Shown: one piece after another, positions 52,901-62,800 of the stretch | How the letters are laid out: each line of letters begins with the position of its first letter | Numbering within the stretch: the first letter of the stretch is position 1 | From: Panopea generosa | Lineage: Eukaryota > Mollusca > Bivalvia > Adapedonta > Hiatellidae | Length of the DNA stretch: 64,000 nucleotides | Direction: 5' to 3' | Assembly (NCBI GenBank): GCA_029582155.1 | Contig: CM055901.1 | Coordinates: 46,187,228-46,251,227 of the forward strand | The notes under the pieces: generated by a model | Told to the model about the DNA's origin: nothing | Database searches by the model: none | Seen by the model: the letters and a program-made list of their open reading frames with translations, nothing else | Translations under genes and position numbers: made by a program

Positions 52901-55900
52901 CTTCAAATTATATAAAGTCGAAACAAACCTTTGTGCATGTACATAGTGCCATAAGCCATCAAACAATCTGGAATTATTGTATGATATCACAGCTTCACCA
53001 CTGCCAAGATTGTAGCGAAACTGTAAAGCGCCATCTACAAACCCTAGAGCAACATAATCACTGGTAGGCAACATGACATCGGGGCCACTCCAGAATAACA
53101 ATCCACTCGGAGACTGGGGTTTAATGGCAAAACGTATGTCTATCTTGTCACCGCTAATCCTTGAAAATACAGAAATACTGGAGGGTCAAATTGTGTAATA
53201 CAGTACAACTTCGATGACGCGAACCCGACAGGACTTAACAAAATAGTTCGACTTAAGGGTTGTTTAAGCCAGGTGTTGTCCAACATCATACCATACATGC
53301 ATATACATCGACATAGGAGTCGGCCAGGACCAGATAAGTGGTTTGAGTTATATGCGGTCTTCGAGCCATCTGTGTTCGAGCCAGCAAAGTTCTACTGTAA
53401 TTATAGTCAATGTTCCCGAGAAAGAGACCAAAACAAGTCAATATTTTTAAAAAAAACAATCCACTTGTCAGGTCATATTGATTCTGTTTAATGTTTGAAA
53501 ATAAAAAATATATTTATTTTACATCAATGATAAAAGAGGTTCATACAGCTCATGTCCAAAGTTTTCCTTGGTAGAACCAGAACTAAACATATCTGACTAG
53601 TTAGTTTAAGTCAAGTACACCATATATAGTTGTGGTGGAGGAGATTGATCCCATGACCATCCAATCCCGAGTCTGCTTGTCTGCCACTATGCAATAAGCG
53701 CCACTAAGAGTTAACTATACAGGACTTCATAATGCGACTTGGATTTGAGACAAGAAACTGAATATACTAGAGTCTGAATATAGATGCTGCATTATCTATA
53801 GTAATCAGATCAAGTATCATTACCAAATGAGGCTGAACTGTAACCATATATTTTTATAACTCTGCTATTTGAAGAATAGTGTAGTGGCATAAAGTTTTTC
53901 AGAGGTAATGGCCCTTTTTCGACTTAATTCTATTAAAATATATTGGTCACATTAAAGATATACACCAATGCAGGTAACATTTTACAGGAGTATTGCCCCT
54001 TTTCAACTTAATTTTCTGTAAAATAATATAGCGGGTTAGTGGCTGCTTAAGACAGGTTTCACTGTCATTTCTAAATGCTTCCCGATCACTACACTGATCT
54101 CTACAAGCTTCGTTGTTAGAACACATTAAATGCAAATATTATTCATTAGTTTTCCAATGACACAGTCTTAAATTATCAGCTTGAAATTCAGTATATGTAA
54201 ATGGCAGAAAGGTTTTATGAATACAAGATGTATATAACAAAGATGATTTCTGTAATTATTATATATTCTTTATAACTGGAGGTACATGTACAATATACAT
54301 GTAGGTAGTAAACAATTGTGCACATTGTATAACATCAAAACATTAACCTGTGTTCCTTTCCCTTATATGACAAATATCACAGATTATTGTTGATTCAGTG
54401 TTTCATGGGGTAACTCACTAAATCAAACTAGAACTGTGTCTGGGACAGATATCCTTCAATAGATGTTAGCAAATTTAACCAAATATTAAGTTAAAATGGG
54501 GCAATACCAGTAATGACTGACAATGACAAATGATTGACCGGAAACCATTTTTAAAGCAAAAATTAAGTTGAAATAGGGGCAATAACTTTGACCAAGGCAT
54601 TATATACAGAAGGAAAGGCAACTGATTAAGATTTTGTGAATGCTCGCATATTCACGCAAAACCTGGCAATATCTTGTTTTCAATTAGCTTAACTTCCAAA
54701 ATGTTTACATTATAATTTTACTTCAAACCTCAATACCTTTAATTTAAGATCATTTTGTGTGATTGAAACATGTTTAAACATCTAAGATAACATACAACTT
54801 ACAGTTTATGTAAAAGAAATCATTTGCATGTGAATTATGAATGATTAATTTGCAAATTATTATTACTTTGTGGGCTATTTCATTAAAATTTAATTAGGAG
54901 ATGCAAGTTTCCTATCTTTCTATACAAGTACTTGCTTTGACAGCCGTTGACAGTTACCAAACTTGACCTGTATTTTATGATTATACAACTATATATAAAA
55001 TATTATTAAATACTTAGACAACTTCAGAAAGTATTTATCTAACACCAATTTGATGAACATGTGCATAGACGGAGATGGTTAACACTAAATGCCTGTCACC
55101 ATTCTTGCAATGGCAGTGGTATAATAGTTATGTCTACACATGAACCATTCCTATAACATCACATGTACTCACTTTCTGGACACTTTTTTCTGTGTGTACA
55201 TGAGGAAGCTCTCGGACGTGAACATCGGTGTTGTTATATCCTTCTCAACCTCTGAAATGAAATGGAACTGAAATGGTGGAACGTTCACTCTTACAGATTT
55301 ATTAACTTTCATAAAATCATCAAACCAGAAGAATGGCACTGTAAGTTCTTCTTTATCAGGTCGTGAAAACCATTTCCTCAGACAGTACAATAGACCAATT
55401 ATCACTTTCATGTTATTTCAAACCTATGTCATAATGAACTTGCTCTGAAACCTCTGTTAGATTATTTTTATTCTCATAGGTATTTTTTTTAAATGTTTTG
55501 CTCTTTATTTCCTAACAACTGTTCCAAGTGTATATTAGAGAACAATACTTTTTTTCTAACAACTCTCTCAATTGACAATTGGTTCCATTGTATTCTGAAA
55601 AACAGGACTTTTTTCTGACAAATGCATCTCAAAGGACAATACTTCTTTTCCTGACGACTGTTTCCAGTAAATCATAAAGGACATTACTTACTTTTCTGAC
55701 AATTGTTTCCAGTGTACCCTGGAGGACAGTACCTACTTTTCTAACAATTTTTTCTAGTGTACCCTGGAAGACAGTACCTACTTTTCTAACAATTTTTTCC
55801 AGTGTACCCTGGAGGACAGTACCTACTTTTCTAACAAATGTTTCCATTATATTATAGAGGACAGTGCTTACTTTTCTGACAATTGTTTCCAGTGTACCCT

Positions 55901-58900
55901 AGAGGGCAATAGCAGGTGTACACATCTTTCCTAGGTACACATTCACCAGCATTCAGACATGGCTGTCCAACACACGGGTGTTCACAACTCTCAATGTTAA
56001 CTCCATATATGGCATCTTGTATCTGATGCACTGGACGGTTGTTTATGACAATCTGAAATGATAAAAAGAAATTATTTAAAAAAAAGAAAAATATAAAAGA
56101 TGGAATGTGGGGGTTCAATGCTTTATAATAATTACACATTACATATCCAGTTTCAATGGTGTAAGAAAACCTCAAAATAAATCTGAAACTAAGAAATGTC
56201 ACTGTTAAGTGTCACATGCCCCCCAAATGGTCTGTGAAAAATAAAAATATATGATATAATAGGAAGTGATGTATCCATGAATATCAAGAGTAATGGACTA
56301 ATGTTTCAGACTAGACATGCAATTTCATTTTTTTTATTTTACATTAAAGCATGACCTTGACCTTTGTGTAACCTTGACCTTGAAATCTGATGTAATGGTC
56401 TGGGTATTTCAACAGTTAAATGCAGGTGAAACATTATCATGACATGCTGATCACTTGTGTCAAGCTATTTTAAAATCCCTAAATGTAAGTTACAGATCAA
56501 TTGTTGATCAACTGATAAATTAATCCAAGTGTTTTTTGAAATCCATCCATGTATGATAAAGTTAAAGGACAGACTTGAAATCTTAAACAGATTCGAAGTG
56601 TTGTCATACATACTCAAAGTGTGACCATGTCTAGGTTTTACTTATGACACGTCGTCATGTCATCTTGATGAATTGAGCCAAGTTAAAGACAAAGTCACAG
56701 ACCAGACACGCAATATCAAACATATTGAAAGTGTGACCTTGACCTTTGAAGAAAGGTTCTGGGTCTTACATGCGACACTTAATTATGTCATGTTTTCAAC
56801 TGAGCCAAGTATTTTTAAAATATATCCATAGATGATTAAGTTATAGATCTGACAAGAAATCTCACACAGACTGGAAGTATTGTCAAATAAACTCAAAGTG
56901 TGACCTTGACCTTTGAGGTACGCATGTGGGTCTTATACGTCACACTTTGTAATGTCATGCTGATGAATCGAGCCAAGTGATTTTGAAATTTATCCTCAGG
57001 TGACAAAGTTTCAGACCAGACCAGACCGAAATCTCAAACAGACTGAAAGTGTCATCAACCAAAGTTAAATTGTGACCTTGACCATTGAAGTGGGATTCTG
57101 GATGTAACCTGCAACACATCGTCATGTTATTTAGGTCATTTGTAGCTAGTATTAACAAATCCATCTATGCATGACAAAGTTACAGGCCAGACACGAAATC
57201 TCAAACAGACTGAAAGTGTTGTCAAACAAAGTGTGACCTTGACCTTTGAGGTACAGGTATGGGTCTTACTCGCGAAACGTTGTCATGTTATGGTGATCAT
57301 TTGTAGCAAGTATTTAAAAAACCCATCTATACATGTCAAAGTCACAGACCGGACACGAAATCTCACACAAACTCAAAGTGTTGTCAAACAAACTCAAATT
57401 GTGATCTTGACCTTTGAGGTACAGGTATGGGTCTTATCAGCAACATGTCATGATGTTATGTTGATCACCAGACCGAAATCTCAAACAGACTGAAAGTGTC
57501 ATCAACCAAAGTTAAATTGTGACCTTGACCATTGAAGTGGGATTCTGGATGTAACCTGCAACACATCGTCATGTTAAGTTGATCATATGTAGCAAGTTTC
57601 AACAAAATCCATCTATGCATGACAAAGTTACAGGCCGGAAACAAAATCTCACACAAACTCAAAGTGTTGTCAAAGTCAAATTGTGACCTTGACCTTTGAG
57701 GTACGGGTGTGGGTCTTACTCGCGACACGTTGTCATGTTATGTTGATCATTTGTAGCATGTATCAATAAAATCCAACTATGCATGACAAAGTTACAGGCC
57801 GGACACGAAATCTCACACAAACACAAAGTGTTGTCAAACAAACTAAAATTGTGACCTTGACCTTTGAGGTACGGTTGTGGGTCTTACTCGCGACAAGTCA
57901 TCATGTTATGTTGATCATTTGTAGCAAGTATCAACAATATCCATCTATGCATAACAAAGTTACAGGCCGGACACGAAATCTCACACAAACTCAAAGTGTT
58001 GTCAAAGTGTGACTTTGACCTTTGAGGTATGGGTGTGGATCTTACTTACGACAGGTTGTTATGCTATGTTGATCATTTGGAGCAAGTATCAACAAAATCC
58101 AACTATGCATGACAAAGTTACAGACCAGAGAAAGATGATAAGACAGCAGCCATTGGTCAGTCCCAGGGGACATTCACGAAGCTCACCGTCACACAAGATA
58201 TGAGACACAATTTGAAATTTGTTTGACAACACTTTGAGTTTATGTGAGGCATAAAAACCCCACAAATAATGGTTAAATTATCTCAAGACAGCACTTTAGA
58301 TCATCCAGCAAAGGAATGCCTCTCACATATGAAACAATGAAAGAAAACAAGGACAATCCAGTGGTTACAAACTTTTTAAGATTGGTTGCTAGCACTGACC
58401 TATGTGATATCACTGAAGGTTGAAGACAATGAAAAAAATGTCATAGAAAAACAAATAAATTTATTACGAATTTATCTCTGAATTTACTGACTTTCTACAA
58501 CAAACTCTACATTCTTTGTTTGTGTATTCTTAACTTACTCATTTAGAATAGTAGCAAATGAGAATAGGCTGAGACTCAAACATTAACACTTTGGTCAGAC
58601 TGCAAGCTGCATTTAGACAACTCAAGGCTCCTCTTTCACCATCTTATTTAAGTACATGTACTTAAATACTTAAAACTGAAAGAAGGGATTCAAGTGATCA
58701 GGATTCCAGACTGGCTCCAGAAAAAAAATGCATGTAAGTTCATGGACAATAATTAAAGAATATTAAAGTAACCAGTCAAAATCAAGTTAACTTTTCAAGT
58801 ATTTAAGGTGAAAATATTGGTGAGACAGGAGCCTTGGTGCCTACACTTAAGTGGTACCAATGACATGAGCAGCAAGCTAACACTTCTCATTTCAAATTGA

Positions 58901-61900
58901 ACAATATAACCGCTACCTTTTGGATACATCCATCAAACGACTTGGATATATTGGCCAGTTTTGCTGTTTCATCAAAGTTTCTGTGTCCACCTATAAACAT
59001 ATCCTGTGTGACGGTGAGCTGCGTGAATGCCCCCTGGGACTGACCAATGGCTGCTATCTTATCATCTATCTCCAGGATACCCTCCATTCCTGTACGGGAT
59101 ATCTTTATCCAGTGCCATTGGTTCAAAGTTATTGGCTTAGGTGCTCTGAATGAATAGATACATACGAGTTTTATGGCATACGCAAAGATGTTACAGGAAA
59201 CCTGAATACAATATGTGATGTTGAGTGAAATTTGAATTTCCTTTATGCGGACGAAAAATGTGCTATTTCATTATTTTTTGAGCAATTTTTAAATCTTTGA
59301 AAGTTCATAGTATACATGAGGATGAATGTACTGTATATGTGTATATAAATATATAAAAGTAAAAATTGCGTGTTTCAGCAAAGCTATAATTTGCCAGCTG
59401 CCAGTTCAAATTTTGTGTTAAGTGATATTTTAACCTTTTTTTTTTTTAACGTCTAAATCATAATGTATGAGCAGATACAATGTTATAGCCATGACAACAG
59501 AAATATGTTTGGAATATAATCATAACAAACCTGTGTAACAAAAATTCAAATGAGTTTATATTTCATCAGTACCTTAGAATTGCTGGACCTGTTCCGAGAT
59601 CAAATCTAAATTCCAGATGGCCCTTGTCCAGTACCAGTGATATAAAATCTCCACTCCTGTCAAGTGTGTAGCCATTGTACAGTATCATGCCGTCTGCTTT
59701 TGTTGGTTTCACTACCAATTCTATTTCCATAAATAGGAGAGCTGAACGACCTAGTCCTTCAAATTCCAGATAGGAGTGACCTTGGAATTCTGGTATATGG
59801 ACCTTAGTTTCTGCAAATTCAGAGAAAGTCTGTTGATTAAACTTGTTTCATGTTCAAAATAATGGCAAATCATTATAGTTGTAATACTTTTATGAACATT
59901 TCAAAATATACTATTACTTGAACAGGTGAAATCCAGAACTGGTCTGTTCGTTTTTTTATTTCATTTAAGTACTAACATGATAAATCATGCAGCTTACTGA
60001 AAATTATATAATATGTGCAGAAATAAATTCTACCATGTCAAAATATTGTACCTTGGACCTTGTGCATAACATCATAATTATCAGGAAAACCAAATGTGAC
60101 ATCCATTTGGGGATAAATCTTTTTTGCACTTGTTCTATGTGGTTTTAAGGCCATTGCTTAATGCGTCTGACCAACCTATTAGACAAAACTTAATTAAATC
60201 TATCATGGCAACATTCTATGATTTATGGTGATTTTAACGCCATTGCTTAATGCGTCTGACCAACCTATTAGACAAAACTTTATTAAATCTATCATGGCAA
60301 CATTCTATGATTTATAGTGGTTTTAAGCCATTGCTTAATGTGTCTGACCAACCTATTAGACAAAACTTCATTAAATCTATCATGGCAACATTCTATGATT
60401 TATAGTGGTTTTAAGCCATTGCTTAATGTGTCTGACCAACCTATTAGACGAAATTTCATTAAATCTATCATGGCAACATTCTATGATTTATGGCGGTTCT
60501 AAAGCCAGTGATTAATGCGTCTGACCAACCTATTAGACAAAACTTCATTAAATCTATTATGGCAGCATTCTACGATTTATGGTGGTTTTAAAGCCATTGA
60601 TTAATGTGTCTGAACAACCTATTAGACAAAACTTTATAAATCTATTATGGTAGCATTCTATGACTTATGGCAGTTTTAAAGCCATTGCTTAATGCATCTG
60701 ACCAACCTATTAGATAAAACTTCATTAATCTTTTATGGCAACATATTATGATTTATGATGGTTTTTAAGCCATTGCTTAATGTGTCTGACTAACCTATTA
60801 GACAAAACTTTATTAAAACTATCATGGCAACATTCTATGATTTAAGGTGTTATTAAAGCCATTGCTTAATGTGTCTGACCAACCAATTAGACAAAACTTC
60901 ATTAAATCAACATAGCAACATTCTATGATTTATGGTGGTTTTAAAGCCATTGCTTAATGCATCTGACCAACCAATTAGACAAAACTTCATTAAATCTATC
61001 ATGGCAACATTCTATGATTTATGTTTTTTTTTTAGCCAATTGCTTAATTCGTCTGACCAACCAATTAGACAAAACTTCATTTAATCTATCATGGCAACAT
61101 ATTATGTATATGGTGGTTTGAAAGTCATTGCTTAATGCGTCTGACCAATCTATTAGACAAAACTTTATTAAATTTATCATGGCAACAAACTATGATTTAT
61201 GGTGGTTTTAAAGCCATTGCTTAATGTGTCTGATCAACCTATTAGACAAAACTTCATTAATTTTAATCTATCATGGCAACATTCTATAATATAGGTTTTT
61301 TTTAAGCAATTGCTTAATGTGTCTGATCAACCAATTAGACAAAACTTCATTTAATCTATCATGGCAACATATTATGATTTATGGTGGTTTTAAAGCCATT
61401 GCTTAATATGTCTGATCAATCTATTAGACAAAACTTTATTAATCTTTTATGGCAACATATTATGATTTATGATGGTTTTTAAGCCATTGCTTTAATGTGT
61501 CTGACCAACCTATTAGACAAAACTTTATTTATCTTTTATGGCAACATATTATGATTTATGATGGTTTTTAAGCCATTGCTTTAATGTGTCTGACCAACCT
61601 ATTAGACAAAACTTTATTAAACCTATCATGGCAACATTCTTTGATTTATGGTGGTTTTAAAGCCATTGCTTAATGTGTCTGACCAACCAATTAGACAAAA
61701 CTTCATTAAATCTATCATGGCAACATTCTATGATTTATGGGGTTTTTAAAGCCATTGCTTAATGTGTCTGATCAACCTATTGGACAAAACTTCATTAAAT
61801 CTATCATGGCAACATATAATGATTTATGGTGGTTTTAAAGCCATTGCTTAATGTAATTAGACGAAACTTCATTAAATCTATCATGGCACCATTCTCCGAC

Positions 61901-62067
61901 TTGAGGCTGAGTTAAAGTGACTGTATAATATATATACATACTGTGCTGGCAGTTCTCTCCACCAGTTCCCAAAGGACATAAACAAACATGTCTGTCTGCA
62001 GACACAACTTGGCACCTCCCTCCATTCTGGCAGACAACATCCTGACATACACCTTCACTGCATTCTC
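47837..62067 (-). CDS. EGFLAM: Pikachurin (EGFLAM)-like protein, C-terminal part, 8 exons, 5' incomplete
   Basis: Joined minus-strand exons 62067-61942, 59810-59573, 59145-58917, 56052-55872, 55251-55173, 53159-52929, 49289-49186 and 47985-47837 give 1337 bp of open coding sequence. Every boundary is GT-AG and phases match throughout (1,2,0,1,2,2,1). The product is EGF, laminin G, EGF, laminin G, stop. In pikachurin the order is FN3-FN3-EGF-LamG-EGF-LamG-EGF-LamG, so this is the second EGF to the end; the first cysteine of the first exon fits the closing cysteine of a preceding laminin G. Family knowledge: pikachurin is a secreted matrix protein that binds dystroglycan through its laminin G domains; a similar role here is inference. 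The last domain (motifs YNLGSG, DGLWH, YIGGM, GCLQD) reads most like pikachurin; agrin, perlecan or eyes-shut relatives are alternatives. Introns are 0.4-3.6 kb and repeat-filled. Confidence 0.8.
48955..49150 (+). repeat. Three-unit tandem repeat of about 58 bp in an intron
   Basis: Units tatagtgtgcatatatgtgc...aaatcacttcatg...atttatgcatg repeat three times just downstream (minus sense) of the donor of the 49186-49289 exon. Confidence 0.8.
49186..49289 (-). CDS. EGFLAM: EGFLAM-like exon: last laminin G domain, continued
   Basis: The 104-bp exon (phase 2 to 1) follows ctgcag and ends TATATAG/gtaagc. It encodes [18 protein letters not shown], then [18 protein letters not shown], the strand pair before the G-G turn of laminin G domains. 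A decayed mariner begins about 50 bp upstream of its acceptor, and a three-unit, roughly 58-bp tandem repeat follows its donor. Confidence 0.88.
49340..50052 (-). mobile_element. Decayed mariner-like transposon
   Basis: Imperfect inverted ends (left agggtgttcaaaatgtaatg, right cattttgaacagcccctg) enclose a broken minus-strand transposase remnant. The frame 49584-49784 reads [20 protein letters not shown], matching the second catalytic D region of mariner (DNA-x-x-H). In another frame [19 protein letters not shown] follows, like the mariner C-terminus. A (TA)n tract at 49879-49931 lies inside. It sits in an intron about 50 bp from a splice acceptor. Confidence 0.65.
49584..49784 (-). pseudogene. 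Mariner transposase fragment
   Basis: PDNAPVHTS is the mariner DNA-x-x-H-T motif containing the second catalytic aspartate. The segment that should read as the P-x-S-P-D-L motif is degraded ([12 protein letters not shown]). The first catalytic region is missing, so it is inactive. Confidence 0.6.
50737..50885 (+). mobile_element. tRNA-derived SINE, plus orientation
   Basis: The head actagtggaagagcatcaaa...gggttgcaggtctgatcacc is followed by gttcttgagcatgacagttt, tctgcagatagctattggtt and ctacccatgaagactttaag, the same central domain and end as at 12833-12995. Confidence 0.6.
51181..51245 (-). repeat. tRNA-like SINE head
   Basis: Minus strand: gttgcgagtgtattactatc and gagtttgaatccccatccag give A/B-box-like blocks at tRNA spacing. 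Confidence 0.4.
51311..51850 (+). mobile_element. Truncated copy of the CTCACCTGA-ended element
   Basis: Begins aacaagagggccaagatggc and tcgctcacctgac, with cagtagattctgacaagaag and ccccaccccctggccgccat further on. These are shared with 62801-63936, but the right end is missing. Confidence 0.65.
51865..52290 (+). repeat. Interspersed repeat, copy 2
   Basis: Direct-orientation homologue of 31250-31620, with a small internal duplication (gctaattagtatggacactc / gctaataagtatggatactc). Confidence 0.6.
52929..53159 (-). CDS. EGFLAM: EGFLAM-like exon: core of last laminin G domain
   Basis: The 231-bp exon (phase 2 to 2) follows ttcaag and ends CAAAG/gtttgt. It reads [43 protein letters not shown], then [20 protein letters not shown]. 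The pattern RYNLGSG...FDGLWH is a textbook laminin G core and resembles the final laminin G of pikachurin. A 197-bp TA-flanked MITE sits 41 bp upstream of its acceptor. Confidence 0.92.
53199..53399. mobile_element. MITE with CAGTA ends and TA duplication
   Basis: TA, CAGTACAACTTCGATGACGC at the left, and GAGCCAGCAAAGTTCTACTG, TA at the right. The inverted ends match over about 24 bp and are TA-flanked, so the element is 53201-53397 (197 bp). End sequence and TA target suggest a pogo/Tc1-type non-autonomous element. It lies 41 bp upstream of a laminin G exon acceptor. Confidence 0.7.
53633..53705 (-). repeat. tRNA-like SINE head
   Basis: Minus strand: cttattgcatagtggcagac and ggtcatgggatcaatctcct resemble A and B boxes at tRNA spacing. 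Confidence 0.4.
55173..55251 (-). CDS. EGFLAM: EGFLAM-like short exon: start of last laminin G domain
   Basis: This 79-bp exon (phase 1 to 2) follows tttcag and ends AGAAA/gtgagt. It encodes [20 protein letters not shown] then QKKVSRK, the linker and first strand (SFLMY) of the final laminin G domain. The call rests on exact phase agreement with both neighbours and good splice signals, because the exon is too short to identify alone. Confidence 0.75.
55498..55905 (-). repeat. 45-bp minisatellite derived from an exon end and splice donor
   Basis: The block cttttctgacaattgtttcc...ccctggaggacagt recurs at 55691, 55736, 55781, 55826 and 55871 with exact 45-bp spacing. Decayed units run further left to about 55498. 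The unit starting at 55871 is the true 3' end and donor of the EGF exon (NNCQK/gtaagc), so the array consists of copies of an exon-intron junction. Copies have gtaggt or gtaagt where the donor should be. Confidence 0.88.
55872..56052 (-). CDS. EGFLAM: EGFLAM-like exon: end of laminin G plus EGF-like domain
   Basis: The 181-bp exon (phase 0 to 1) follows tttcag and ends at A/gtaagc. It encodes [20 protein letters not shown] then [17 protein letters not shown] and [13 protein letters not shown], which close the laminin G and form a full six-cysteine EGF. Its 3' end and donor are repeated downstream as a 45-bp minisatellite. If this donor is skipped, the frame runs only six more codons (SKHCPL) to a stop. 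Confidence 0.9.
56205..58133 (-). mobile_element. Tandem-core repeat element (AGGTCAAGGTCA family), minus orientation
   Basis: About ten units contain tgaccttgacctttgaggta, gttgatcatttgtagcaagt and acaaagttacaggccggaca, the reverse complement of the unit at 5085-6650. The same unique 3' segment ends it at 56205 (taagtgtcacatgcccccca). It fills most of the intron between exons 58917-59145 and 55872-56052. 57000-57110 and 57463-57570 are near-identical units, pointing to recent homogenisation. Confidence 0.75.
58134..58202 (+). repeat. Inverted 69-bp copy of an EGFLAM-like exon segment
   Basis: gatgataagacagcagccat...cacaagatatg matches the reverse complement of 58998-59066 (inside the laminin G exon) at 65 of 69 positions by eye. 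It is in opposite orientation, in the intron that follows that exon. It is fused on the left to the tandem-core element and on the right (58205-58245) to an opposite-orientation piece of that element's unit (tttgacaacactttgagttt). Confidence 0.9.
58246..58860. other. Intron sequence without recognised features
   Basis: AT-rich, no repeat or exon recognised. Confidence 0.4.
58917..59145 (-). CDS. EGFLAM: EGFLAM-like exon: second half of laminin G domain
   Basis: The 229-bp exon (phase 2 to 0) follows attcag and ends AAG/gtagcg. It carries [33 protein letters not shown] and SFDGCIQK, the closing strands of the laminin G domain including the conserved G-C near the end. That cysteine should pair with the SC at the start of the next exon. 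A 69-bp inverted partial copy of this exon (source 58998-59066) lies in the following intron at 58134-58202. Confidence 0.9.
59573..59810 (-). CDS. EGFLAM: EGFLAM-like exon: first half of laminin G domain (second of the protein)
   Basis: The 238-bp exon (phase 1 to 2) follows ttgcag and ends at AG/gtactg. It reads [20 protein letters not shown], then the laminin G core [28 protein letters not shown] and GPAILR. These are the beta-strand signatures of a laminin G sandwich: SYLEF at the start, the G-x-x-L-Y-N-G strand, and the [10 protein letters not shown] strand that precedes the W-H strand in the next exon. Confidence 0.9.
60138..61905 (+). repeat. 89-bp tandem array in an intron
   Basis: About 20 units of ggttttaaagccattgctta...gtctgaccaacctattagac...atggcaacattctatgattt, with variants (attctatg versus atattatg; acctatt versus accaatt). 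It occupies most of the 2.1-kb intron between exons 61942-62067 and 59573-59810, ending 37 bp from the EGF exon's donor. Confidence 0.95.
61942..62067 (-). CDS. EGFLAM: EGFLAM-like exon: EGF-like domain (first in window)
   Basis: The 126-bp phase 1-1 exon follows ttacag and ends at gtatgt. It encodes an EGF module with core CQNGGRC and [12 protein letters not shown]. Seven cysteines are present: six for the EGF fold, plus a first one (GECSEGVC) that probably closes the preceding laminin G domain, as in the second EGF exon of this gene. The exon that supplies the rest of that laminin G is not in the window (I found nothing convincing between 62068 and 64000). Confidence 0.85.
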
Positions 62068-62800
62068 CTGTAATGGAGATACAAATGTCATATAGTACAT
62101 TATATTAAGCTGTTGTCTTCCATTACAGAATAGATTTATATAAGTGCTTAAATGGAAAATATTGGGTTTTGTGGAAGTACTTGACTAAAGTCCAAAACCT
62201 TCCGCAATCTTTGATTTCGAGGCAATAAAATGTTGTTGTAGCAAAATGCAAAACAAAGTTGCACAAGACAATAAACATTTATTAATTTCAAAGCCTGGTT
62301 ACAGAAAACCTGATTAATAAACAATATGCATTTGTGAAAATGAGTTTTCAAACAAATTAAAAACAAAAACAGTAGAAGTCATTTTTCATTCCAAACCTTG
62401 ATGTTTACTACTTGTAAAAGCAATCACACTTTATTTCACACTTATTACAAAGCAACTTTCATGTTTAATAGAAGTCACATGACAATATGACATGTATGAA
62501 GACATCTTTAAGGGACACATGGCAATGTTGAAATTCATTTTACTCATGTTCACTCATTGAATCAAATCCTTACTCATAAGGACATATTTAAGAATGATAT
62601 TGTCCTTCTTTTTCAACCAATAAAATTAATTAGAATTTTCAAGTTAGAACAATTCATTTTACATAGAATGTCATGACCGTCAGTAGATTCTGACCTACTT
62701 CTTCAGCCAATGAAATCACTCCAGGAGCGAGGAAGTAGATCAGCATCTAATTGGTTTTCATGAAACTAATTGCGGTCAAGCTAGTTTTAAAAATATATGT
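62068..62800. other. Intron sequence upstream of the EGF exon
   Basis: No exon with laminin G or FN3 character found here. The preceding coding exon must lie beyond the window or be too short to detect. Confidence 0.4.

Noticed and set aside
55629-55847. 72-codon minus frame of [15 protein letters not shown] repeats
   Set aside because: Reads the 45-bp minisatellite in a frame different from the EGF exon; no sign of coding.
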